Assembly (NCBI GenBank): GCA_003260075.1
Contig: QLIY01000666.1
Coordinates: forward strand, 28,432 to 92,431
DNA length: 64,000 nt
DNA from: Phallusia mammillata
Lineage: Eukaryota; Chordata; Ascidiacea; Phlebobranchia; Ascidiidae
Direction: 5' to 3'
The notes beneath the pieces are model-generated. The model had not been told where the DNA came from. It did no database searches and was given only the letters and a program-made list of their open reading frames with translations. The translations under genes were made by a program, and so were the position numbers. Each line of letters begins with the position of its first letter. Position 1 is the stretch's first letter. Shown here piece by piece: positions 1 to 10,400 of the stretch.

Positions 1-565
1 CAACTCGTTTCAGGCCATGGACCACCGCGCAAGACCTCTAGTGGTCCATGGACCACTAGAGGTCTTGCGCGGTGGTCCATGGCCTGAAACGAGTTGAGAA
101 CCACTGGGTTAGAGCAGGGGTTCTCAAACGCCGGGCCGCGTCAACTTTCCTGCCGGTCCGCCAAATATATTACAATTTTATATCTCAATTGCAACATGCA
201 AGATGTTGAAGGCCGATAAATCGTGTGGAAGTCAACGCTCTACTTTCTTGCAGAAATTTCTTTAGAACCGCGTTAAAACGTATGATATCAAACAGACAGC
301 AGCATAAATTGATTTTTTTTCTCTTTTGAATTGCATATTTTTGTCGTGATTACTTTTTGGGTTGATTTGAAAGACCACCGGTCCGCAAAATTTGTTTCGA
401 AAGTTTACCGGTCCGCAAACTTAAAAGGTTGAGAACCACTGCTCTAACCCAGTGGTTCTCAACTCGTTTCAGGCCATGGACCACCGCGCAAGACCTCTAG
501 TGGTCCATGGACCACTAGAGGTCTTGCGCGGTGGTCCATGGCCTGAAACGAGTTGAGAACCACTG
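1..565. repeat. Nested palindromic hAT-like MITEs
   Basis: Bases 1-96 form a perfect palindrome centred at 48/49, and 450-565 form a perfect 116-base palindrome centred at 507/508 that contains the same core. The second one starts CAGTGGTTCTCAACTCG and ends with its reverse complement, which is typical of hAT-type termini. Between them, 115-441 is another element with hAT-like ends (CAGGGGTTCTCAAA and TTGAGAACCACTG). Its flanks GGTTAGAG (107-114) and CTCTAACC (442-449) are reverse complements of each other, so about 1-125 and 431-555 are arms of one large inverted repeat. No coding potential. Confidence 0.85.
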
Positions 566-567
566 GT

Positions 568-639
568 CATGGGCGTCCGCAGCGGGGGGCAAGAGGGGGG
601 GCGCGCCCCCCCTCTTGCCCCCCGCTGCGGACGCCCATG
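568..639. mobile_element. 72-base perfect palindrome with 8-base target duplication
   Basis: The whole element is self-complementary (centre 603/604), starts CATGGGCGTCCGCAGC and has a G-rich then C-rich interior. It is flanked by the direct repeat CCACTGGT at 560-567 and 640-647. That is the size of a hAT target-site duplication, so this is a very short non-autonomous insertion that landed at the end of the preceding element. Confidence 0.85.
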
Positions 640-647
640 CCACTGGT

Positions 648-1225
648 TTAGACAAGAGGATATCCAACTGAACTATTCGAACTATATTTGAATCAGCGTT
701 TTTGGTTATGGAAAGTAATTTAATAACGGTTTAACAAAGAGCAATGGAGGCGTCAGGGTAGCATCAAAGGTTGGTTAAAACGTTGGTCTTCAGCGTCATT
801 GAGTGGTTAGAACAAAACCATTTACTCTACACTTCTGGTAGCAAAGAGCATCGCCGCACGTGCCGATTGTTCCAGAAACAGACCTTTCCGGAACGTTTAT
901 TTTCACCTGTATTGATGGAGCAACGACTTACTTGCTTATTGTTTGCACTTAAATTATTCCTTTTCCAGACATTTACTAAAGTTGTTGTCAAAATGAGTAA
1001 AATAATACATTTAAGTGCAAAAATAGCCTACATCTATGGTGTTTTTTTATGGTAAAAATAGGCAAAAAACTGCTAATGCATGACACGGTGTGACAATGAA
1101 GATTTTGACGAAATTTGTATAACGGTTGAGTTTGTCTTGGAAACCAACACTGCACTAAATGTGGTTTAGTTTATTTCTGTTTCAAAACCCGTAGACAGTA
1201 ATTTCAGGCAAAATTATTTCCAAAC
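648..1225. other. Upstream region of CCT6
   Basis: This stretch holds the presumed promoter and 5' UTR of CCT6. I see no convincing TATA box. The only open frame (771-1055 +) has no recognisable content and no splice context, so no gene is called. Confidence 0.4.
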
Positions 1226-4200
1226 ATGGCTGCTATTAAGTCTTTAAACCCGAAAGCAGAGGTAGCAAGGTCTACACAAGCTCTAGCGGTGAATATCAGC
1301 GCTGCAAGAGGCCTACAAGATGTTCTACGAACCAATCTTGGACCAAAAGGGACGATGAAAATGTAAGAGTTTTCTTAAGCTATTTGCTTCTTTACACAAA
1401 GGCTTGATATTTGTTTTTGAGTAAAATTTGTCAAGGGGTTATTTTTCTTGTTGTTTCTTTGAATACTTAACTTTATTATAGATTAGTAAAATAAAGATTA
1501 TCTCATTTTCTTAAACCTGTGCATTTTAAAGGTTGGTGTCTGGTGCCGGTGACATTAAACTGACCAAAGATGGAAATGTTTTGTTACACGAAATGCAGAT
1601 CCAACATCCAACTGCAAGTTTAATAGCCAAGGTACAACAGTTATGTCCAATAGCAATCCACTACAGAAACATTAATTTGTAAAATGTGTATCGGTTTATT
1701 TTATGGACATTACAACATAGAAGATATAACATATGTTGGGTGTAATTATCATGTAGGTTGCCACTGCACAAGATGACATCACCGGCGATGGAACCACTTC
1801 AAATGTTTTGATTATCGGAGAATTACTCAAACAAGCAGACAACTTTGTACAAGAGGTATCCACAGTCTGTTAGTTTAATACACAGTATCTTGCTTCCAGT
1901 TGTCGGATTTAAATTATTTGTCAGCCAGTTCTATCACAATAGTCATATATTTCAGCTGGATCTCAAAAATCGGTGTGTCAGATAAGATGCAAAAATCCAT
2001 TGACAGTGACCAGTAATGCTAACTGGTTTGCTGATCTCATAAAATTGGTGAGCGGTTCTATAGAACTGGTGTGAACCGACTGAATCCCACCACTGCTTGC
2101 TTCTGCTTAACGCTCAGATCATCAAATTTCCTCAAACAGAAATTTTTCAGATCATTCAATTTTTAAATGTGTTGATAGTAGTGATACACCAAAGTTTCGG
2201 TTGGCCGAAATGAATACACTGTTTTTCGATGTTTCGGCCCGAACTTTTTTGAAAATTCGGCCGAAACCGAACTTTTTGATTGCATGGAATTAATGCCTAA
2301 ACTATCATTTCTGACAATACGAAAGTCATAAATTAACTAATTTTTGTGTCTATAAAATACGAGCAACCTTGTCTGCAAACTATTACAATTTTAGTAGCTC
2401 TTCCGCATTGTGAAAGTGATTTTTATTTGTCCTAATTCACTTCACTCGCATCAACGACACAAGGTTCAGTTGAAAACATCCATAAGTTCGGTTTCGGCCC
2501 GAACCTTTTTAGGCGGGTTCGGTGCATTACTAGTTGATAGCAAAATGTTGTATTTTCAGGGTGTACATCCCAGAATCATTACTGAAGGTTTTGAATTGGC
2601 CAAGGACAAAGCACTTGAAGTTTTAGAATCAATTAAGTGCGATTTCAAAATTGATCGCCTGAAATTGATTGATGTTGCTCGTACCTCGCTTGCGACTAAA
2701 GTTCACCACAAGCTGGCCGACCAACTTACTGAAGTCGTTGTTGATTCGGTGCTAGCTGTGAAACAACAGGATGAACCAGTTAATTTGCACATGGTGGAAA
2801 TTATGGAAATGCAACATAAGCTGGATTGTGACACAAGGTAAAATAATTGATAGTAAACAAAAAGTTGTGGCCCAAAAAACAGAGCACTTCAAATTTGCCA
2901 AGTTTTTGTGATCCATATTACCATATTATGCAATTTTATGAACCATATTATGCAATTTTAGGCAACAGTTGGGTATTTAGTATGCATTTAACTGAATTGC
3001 GATTAACCAGAACAAGTGTACTTAAAATGGTTTTTAACTACTGTTTAATTTCAATTGTCCTCTGTGTGTTTTCCATGGTTTCTTATCTAAAACGAACATT
3101 ATACTTAAGCAACCAAGCTTTACGTGCAGTTGTGCACAGCAAAAAGCATATTTTTTATGTAATATTTTTGTGATGTTAAAGTTATTTTTTTGTTTCAGTC
3201 TGATTAAAGGAATTGTGTTGGACCATGGTGCTCGACATCCGGACATGAAAAAAAGAGTGGAAGATGCATTTATTTTGACTTGCAACGTTTCTATGGAATA
3301 TGAAAAGAGGTAACTTACACAATAACAATAATGACATTTTTGGCAATTCACTTATCTATTTCCTTTAAACAAACTTTAACCTACCTTAGTTTTACTTTGA
3401 ACTGTATTTAAGCAACCTAGGTGTTAAATTGGAGTAAGTGACATCACTTGAAAATAGCTTCAAGCATAATGTATCTGTGTTTTATATTGCAGTGAAGTAA
3501 ACGCTGGATTTTTCTACAAATCTGCAGCAGAGCGTGAAAAACTTGTTGAGGCAGAACGAAGCTTTACTAACGATAAAGTAAACAAAGTGATCAAACTCAA
3601 AAATGAGGTGAGTTACACATATTTGTCACTATAATCCTTTGACCTATGTATAACATACTATTTTAAGTGTTGATTGGTTAAATGTGTAAGTATTCTTTTC
3701 TTGCTTCTAGGTGTGTGGTGGAACCGGGGATGCATCCAAGGGTTTCGTTCTAATCAACCAAAAGGTAAGGACGACAAATTCCACTTGCACCAATAGTACT
3801 AAGGGTGCAATGAAAAAGTTTAGTGAAATGTTTTTGTTTCTGTTTATTTTGTTATTTGTAAAAAAAATGTTGGTAGTTATGCAATTATTACTGCGATTTG
3901 AAAAATATGATTCCATGATCCTTTGTGCAATAATCTTTTTTACATTGTTTAGAGGCCTGTAGATTAAAAACCATTTCTTGTCTTATGTTTAGGGAATTGA
4001 CCCAATGTCTCTAGACATGCTTGCCAAACATGGAATAGTTGCACTTCGTCGGGCAAAACGCCGCAACATGGAGCGTCTTGTCCTTGCATGTGGGGGACAA
4101 GCAATGAATTCTGTTGACGAACTTACACCCGACTGCCTGGGACACGCTGGTTTGGTGTTTGAACATGTTTTGGGTGAAAGCAAGTTCACATTTGTGGAGC

Positions 4201-5437
4201 AGTGCAAGGACCCACACAGTGTTACAATCCTCATTAAAGGACCAAACAAACACACGATTACACAAATCAAAGATGCTGTTCGTGATGGGCTCAGAGCTGT
4301 AAAGAATGCTATTGATGACCGTAAGTTAGTTAGTTGTTTGCTGACTGCTGAGAACATAATTAGAAAGCTACTTGCATAACTTTTTTGAGGGGTTTACTGA
4401 CTGATACATGCTGTATGTTTATGATGACTTGCTTCTTAATAAATTGTAGGATAATTAAACATTTTGACTTGTTTTTCTTTACAGAATGTGTTGTCCCTGG
4501 CGCTGGTGGATTTCAAATCGCAGCATATGATGCCCTCATGAGATTCAAGCCCTCTGTAAAGGGAAGAGCACAACTTGGCATCCAGGTAATTATTGCCCCC
4601 TTAAAAACATTTACAATTTTAAAGTTTGTTGTGACTGTATATTCATGTTACTGTTTCATATTAGGCATATGCAGAAGCACTTCTTGTGATCCCGAAGGTC
4701 TTGGCACAAAATGCTGGCCTTGATCCACAGGAAACAATCGTCAAGCTTAACCAGGAATATGCAAGTTCAAATATGCCTGTTGGTATCGACTTACAGTCTG
4801 GTAAGTTTTGTTAGCTGGCAACTTGCTAAACAAGGGTTTCCTATTAGAGCGGTACAATCCTACTCTGGGTGTTTTGTAAAACTAGAGGCATGATGCCCCT
4901 TAATCATAAAATGGAACATATTTTGACAGCATGCTTGTTTAAAACAATACAAAAATTTATACTGTGCTTTTAGGAGAACCAATTTCCCCTGCTGATGCTG
5001 GCATTTTGGACAACTACTGCGTCATCAAACAACTTCTTAATTCATGGTAAGTTGAAGACAAACATTGTGGTACAATTTGTGTTTTTTTCAGGGGGTGTTT
5101 AGCACTAAACTGTATGTGAGAGTTTTACTGGGTTGAGGCCGCTGCTTAAAGTTGTTAACAAATAGTCTTTTCTTTTTTCAGCACTGTTATTGCTTCGAAT
5201 TTGCTTCTTGTTGATGAAATGATGAGGGCTGGAATGGCTACTCTGAAAGGTTGGTTTCAAAATTATTGTGTTTGCAAACAAAATCCATATGTGCTAAGTG
5301 ATTATATTATAGGGGCAACTATAACTGATTTTGCCCAATATATAGTTTGTTGTTATAAATCCTCTACCAAATCAGCTGCAATAAGTGTTGAACTATAGTC
5401 TTCCAATTTCCTAATGTGTTTTTGCATTACAGGTTGA
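1226..5437 (+). CDS. CCT6: T-complex protein 1 subunit zeta (CCT6)
   Basis: Zeta subunit of the cytosolic chaperonin TRiC/CCT, the ATP-driven double ring that folds actin, tubulins and other proteins. Exons: 1226-1362, 1532-1631, 1757-1855, 2560-2837, 3199-3309, 3493-3607, 3711-3764, 3993-4320, 4485-4585, 4665-4800, 4974-5046, 5182-5249, 5433-5437. They join in frame to 534 residues, against 531 in human CCT6A. The start [15 protein letters not shown] matches the family start. The nucleotide-binding motif GDGTTS lies at about residues 89-94, [12 protein letters not shown] near the N-terminus and [10 protein letters not shown] in the C-terminal equatorial region. The last exon supplies only the end of a glycine codon and the stop, as in the family ending LKG. 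Intron 3 (1856-2559) carries two MITEs, so the open frame that runs from 2410 into exon 4 begins in intron. Identification is secure. Confidence 0.97.
1920..2095. repeat. Degenerate CAGTGGTGG-family MITE
   Basis: An old copy of a family seen also at 19602, 27729, 41246 and 60622. It keeps the internal CAGCCAGTTCTATCACAA block and the end GAATCCCACCACTG; its left terminus is eroded. Lies in CCT6 intron 3. Confidence 0.6.
2179..2532. mobile_element. 354-base hAT-like MITE in CCT6 intron 3
   Basis: Starts TAGTGATACACCAAAG and ends with the near reverse complement ...TTCGGTGCATTACTA. It is flanked by an exact 8-base direct repeat GTTGATAG at 2171-2178 and 2533-2540. The interior contains inverted TTCGGCC/GGCCGAA blocks. 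It ends only 27 bases before the exon 4 acceptor. Confidence 0.85.
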
Positions 5438-5592
5438 AAGGTCATAACCCAAGTCTCCTCATAAAGTTTAGAAGAGTTCATTGCATGTCGCGAAGCCCTA
5501 ATGTATCCAGCTGTGTGTATTCCTGTCGTCTTAACGTTCCAATTCATCTATTACTGAACGTTTGTCGTAAAAAAATCTGATTTTTTTGTCGA

Positions 5593-5598
5593 AATAAA
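5593..5598 (+). promoter_or_regulatory. CCT6 polyadenylation signal
   Basis: AATAAA 156 bases after the CCT6 stop; no competing signal lies closer. The stretch from here to the small minus-strand gene at 6139 shows nothing else recognisable. Confidence 0.6.
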
Positions 5599-6112
5599 AT
5601 TGACTGATTTTGTTACACCAGCACTGATTGCTTAACACATAGCTTAAAATCGTAGTACAGTCTAATAGAAAGCTGCACATAAGCTTTACAGCTGCCACTG
5701 TATTTACATCTGCTACTGCATTTCCATTTTTTTCCAACATGCAGACTTTAGTTTATGCGTTTAACTAAAGACAAATGGCTGATTGTTACATCTGTTACAG
5801 GACGAGAAAATATAAGTGGTAGGCGCTTAAATCTTCGTTGTGTCAAAACATTATTGATTAATGCCTTAATTGGCCCTCCCAGAACCTAAGTTTTTAGGAC
5901 GATTATGTTCAGTTTGGCATAATGTTTGCAAGTGGATTTTTAAATTTACAACTGTCAGTTGAAGTAACAGGTCGATTATTTTTTAGCTTAACAAGAGTTT
6001 ATTAAGCATTAAGTAAGACATGCGAAAGTCACAAGCTCACAACTAGTCCAAATTTATAATTAATCGTCATAGTTTCAAGGCTGATTTTCATAGTAACAAG
6101 ATTTTTCGTGGA

Positions 6113-6118
6113 TTTATT
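6113..6118 (-). promoter_or_regulatory. Polyadenylation signal of the small minus-strand gene
   Basis: AATAAA on the minus strand, 20 bases beyond the stop codon at 6139. It is the main support, besides the open frame, that this gene is transcribed. Confidence 0.55.
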
Positions 6119-6138
6119 TGGAAAATTGCAAAAGAAAA

Positions 6139-6660
6139 TCAGTGAAGTCTAAAAAGTCCGTTTGTTCTGTGCATATCATCCACATATCGGGTCATAGGGC
6201 TGTTGATTATAGGGAATCGGCTTACACGGTTATTCACCATGCGTGGGGCTGGGGAAACACCTGTACCCCAGTTCGGGGGCGATATATTGACGGGATGACC
6301 TTCGGATGGTAGCATACTTCGTAAAGTGGACCATTCTTCACATCTTGTACTTTGCATGGACGGGACAATTTCTCTTGCCCATTTCTTGCCCCACTTTTGT
6401 AAAGTAATCGAAGGTTCGTGGAATGACTTTTCTTTGGTGCTAAAGTCGTTGCTTTCGATAAATTTTCGCCTTGACACGGGTGCAGTGCTCCTCAAGTCTA
6501 ACGGATCATGAGACTTTGAAACCCAAACAACTTCTTCAGAACTGCTTGATTTCTGTTCATTGACCGGTTTCAGCTTGTTACAATTACACTGCAAGCGATT
6601 AAGTTTGCGTTTTTGGCGAGAATGATACCATGATATGTTATCATTCGATAAATACGACAT
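6139..6660 (-). CDS. Uncharacterised 173-residue protein, single exon
   Basis: I do not recognise this protein. The frame is uninterrupted from an ATG at 6658-6660, with a poly(A) signal 20 bases past the stop. The N-terminal third is basic (QKRKLNRLQCNCNKLK) and then Ser/Glu-rich. The C-terminal 110 residues are rich in Trp, Arg, Pro and Asn (WGKKWAREIVPSMQST, PRMVNNRVSRFPIINSPMTR) and the protein ends ...RTNGLFRLH. Many short microtubule- and cilium-associated proteins of animals have this flavour, but that is only an impression. Its start faces the AGBL 5' UTR about 200 bases away, so the two may share a bidirectional promoter, which would fit a ciliary role. There is no signal peptide or membrane segment. 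Confidence 0.6.
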   Translation of the reverse strand: MSYLSNDNISWYHSRQKRKLNRLQCNCNKLKPVNEQKSSSSEEVVWVSKSHDPLDLRSTAPVSRRKFIESNDFSTKEKSFHEPSITLQKWGKKWAREIVPSMQSTRCEEWSTLRSMLPSEGHPVNISPPNWGTGVSPAPRMVNNRVSRFPIINSPMTRYVDDMHRTNGLFRLH

Positions 6661-7464
6661 TTTCCCTAAGTAATAAACAGCAACGCCTGTCGCTTAACGG
6701 AAAACTTATCTAGACTATACCATCCGCTAGGTTGCGCACCGCGCACGTTGCTTAGTTACTAACCGGCTTCACTTAAGTCTCCGAGCAGCCGTAATTGTAT
6801 ATGTCAGTTGAATGGGAGATAATTTCTTGTGACCTGTTGTGACAACATTTCGTATAATACTTTGAAATGTTCCCTGAAATGGGTCGAATGGAAACATGAC
6901 ACTCGAAATAGGTAAGAATAACATTTCAAAGTTATGTGGAGGCTTTGATTGTTTTGTTTATCCGTTATTGTGAGGCGTAACCTACGTCAATCATAATGGA
7001 ACGTTAATCTGTCATACAACACTACTATGATATACTTCGTAATTGGACGTTAGTTTATGGTACAATGTGGTTACTAAATATATTTTTGCTGACCTGACTA
7101 TTTTCTGTATTTTTACTTTATTAGACAACTTATACCACCCATTTAATAATAATAACACAATATGCATGGTAAAACTACATGCTATTAAAAGTCCTATTGT
7201 CACATAATGGTATACATTGATAAGTTTTCTTGACATTACCTGTCTGTAAATAATTGAATAAGTGATTGACTGTTAAAATTTTGATTTAGTTTGGAAATTC
7301 TTTTGACAAATTTGCAAGATTTGCCAGTACAAATAGCACAAACCCAGAAATAATTAGGTTATTTCCAATGAATATAAACATTAGGCCAACAACTCATAAC
7401 AAATTATTATATGTTTGAACATCAACTTAATGTTTTTTTGTGGTGTAGAAGGTTGAACAAACAT
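6661..7464. promoter_or_regulatory. Divergent promoter region and AGBL 5' UTR
   Basis: Lies between the ATG of the small minus-strand gene and the AGBL start. A likely AGBL 5' UTR exon ends at 6911 at a good donor (AATAG|GTAAGAAT) and joins the acceptor at 7447-7448 (TGGTGTAG). ATGs in the upstream exon run into stops after splicing, so translation should start at 7465. No TATA box is evident. Confidence 0.4.
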
Positions 7465-10400
7465 ATGATGGAAAACATCCTCCAGGCGGAATTTGAGACT
7501 TTGGATGAAGATATTGGCGATGGAGATAATTGTCTGGAGGAAACTAACTTGGTGGCAGATGATAGTCAGGTATTAAGTCCATGTTTTACATAACCAACTG
7601 TAACAAACACAAGACGTGTATATTTAACTGGCACGAAAACAAACTAATGCTTTGCAAATATAGATGAATCCACTAATCACATTTTACTATATAGGGATAG
7701 TACATTCCAACCATCGCCATTTTTAAAGAAAATTGTCCAGTTTATTTTATACAATGGTTAATTGCATAAAAAAGCATGGCAAAATGGTCGCAAGGTTTAC
7801 CAGATTTGTCTGTATGCATTTTAATTATGTTGCTCTGCTAGTTCAAGTTAAACTTGTAATAGTTTCCAACAGAAACAGAATGATAATCAACTAACAAAAA
7901 CATGAAATTGGCCAACTTGGAATTGAGAATTGCTTATGGGTAAACATTGCCAGTAAATGCACTTGCATGTATAACATTCTTTGCACACACTTTGCATTTC
8001 AACATCTGTTAATTTTGTCCATTATTATTTACATTAGAAATTGTTTGAAGTATATTTGTTTAATGACAGGGGGCTAAAGTTATATTCTTTGCAGCAATAG
8101 TACAAGGGCAGTACAAACAAAGCATGTTCCACTAGCATAATACCCATTATTACTGAATAAGCAATATTCAAGCATATAATTGTTTTGTGCAAACAGGAGG
8201 CAAAATCACCCGTGAGTACAAAGAGCTTTCATTTCAAGCGTTCTTTTAACACATGAACTAATGTTTTATTGCCATTGTTAAAACAGTAACCACAAGTTTG
8301 AAGTTCATTGTGATGTGTGTTGCCATGACTACCATGTATTTGCTCACAGCATGCTTTGTGTGCATGAATTTTCAAAGTCACAAGTTTGATCTTATGTTAA
8401 CAACTCAACACTAAATATTGTATTAAAGAGAAACATTTTTTTCTTGCTCTTCCAGTATTATGATTGCAAGTTTTTGTTTTGTGATGAACAGTCCATTGCT
8501 TTGTTATCATGGTTTTCAATAACCTGAAGTACACAAATATAGCTAAACTTGGCTTTAATATATTGTTGCACAAACATAGTTCCAATTTCACATAAGCATT
8601 TATAAAAAAAAGTGTTATTAAGTCAGTTTTTAAGATAAGTTTACAGTAAGTAAATGGAAAAATAGGACAATTTTGAATGCAGCAAAAATTAGGACAAAAC
8701 AACATTAATTCTACAGGCTTTTTGTAAAAGCAGCATTTTTGTAATCTTTAGTGCAAAATGAGAAACAGGAGCATTCTAAAATTGCAATACGGTAAAACAT
8801 ATGGAGCATGTTCAACAAGTTTAGTGAGACATTTTATGGTGTTTAGAAATACCAGTGGTTTGTAGGACCAAAGTATGGGTGGTATCCTCCAGAGAAAGAT
8901 ATTGAAGGTTTAGAAGATTTGTCAAGTGAGGAAGAGTATTGTCACAGTGTAAGTGGAGAATACAAAGAATGAGAGTTGGATAAAAATAACTTTACCAAGT
9001 TATTAATATGTGAGCTTTAAATATTTTTAAACAATTTATGGTAATGAAAAACCCACATTCTATGTATTTGCTATCCCTATTGTAATGTGCCCTTCATGTG
9101 AAAAATCGTTTTGAGTTTTTAGTGCGTGTGCTGTTGGAATTTTTGTTTTTTTTGATTGTCATCTATCACATTAAACTCTCTTTGCATGTTGACATTTTGT
9201 CCCTTGTTTTTTTGCATGAATGGTCATTAAAATGATTTTATTTGTTGCTTTTAATTTAGGATCCTTACGACAAATTTATGAGAAGGCATCTTCAACATTA
9301 TGGGTACTACACAGGTAAAACAATATATTGTTCACACATAATGTTCATTTGCCCTCAAATACCTTTTACATGTAGTGGCGACTATTCTTTTTCTGTCAAA
9401 GCCCAATGAAATAAAATTAATGTTAATAAAACAAAGCATATTATTGATTGTGTGAATACCCAAAAACATAACAGGTGTTTAAACAATTTAATGAAACATG
9501 CAATTGCAATAGTGTAGGTTGAGGGCATCATTTTGCTTTGTTGGCTGTCTCCTAAAAAGTTAAAATATGCACACAGAGTTATATTTTGCCCCCATCTGCA
9601 ATGCCCTTATAAGACGAAAAAGTTCTTTCAAATTTTTAGGCATTAATCATGTAAACAATTTGCCCAAGGGTCGTTACAACGAGGCTTGAAAGTTGTGAAG
9701 TGACACAAAATCATCCGGCTTAGCGTTGAAATACCAATGTGTCAGCGTTAATGTGACACAGACTGACTAAATTTTGTGTCCGTGAAGAGACTAAGTAACC
9801 TCAGCGTGGTACTTACAATCGCTGCAATCCTTTCAATTGTCAACTCAGCTGCCTTTAATGAATTTCTGCGGCCCTGAGCCGCTTTGCTATCGAGATTTCT
9901 GTGACTATTTAAGCACTTGGTTCACTACTAATTGCTTACTGGTAGCTCTTCAGGCTTGTGGCTTAAGTTGAAAAGTACTTTGCAAAATAAAAATGGTAAT
10001 CACCCTTTAAGCTGGACAAGTAAACTTTCAAATATTTTGCTCATTTCAGTTTATTACTTTCACTTTAGTTGTTACTGGCTAGGCAACAATGTATCTTGTG
10101 GAAGAGGATCATTTAGGTTTGAGTGTATTGTTGTCTAAATTAGTTCAAAATAACTTTGTATTTGTGTTCAGGAAAGTAAACCGTGAACTTTATTATTTGA
10201 AATTGCTTTTCGTAATGTAACATAAGATGATACAAGATAAACTAACGAGATTACCCTGATGATAATTTTCAACTTGAATCACTTTGTATTTTGACAGAAA
10301 TTCGTGATGGACTTTTTATAGCAAACAGTGCCAATATGAAAGTATATTTGTGTTGTTTAGTAAAATAAACTGCAAATTCAGTCATGAGTTTATGTCTTGT

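Noticed and set aside
2410..2841. Open frame longer than CCT6 exon 4, as an alternative start
   Set aside because: Its first 50 codons are MITE and intron sequence; the acceptor at 2558-2559 and the family alignment fix the exon start at 2560.
4005..4379. Minus-strand frames opposite CCT6 exon 8 as separate genes
   Set aside because: They are shadows of a strongly conserved plus-strand exon.
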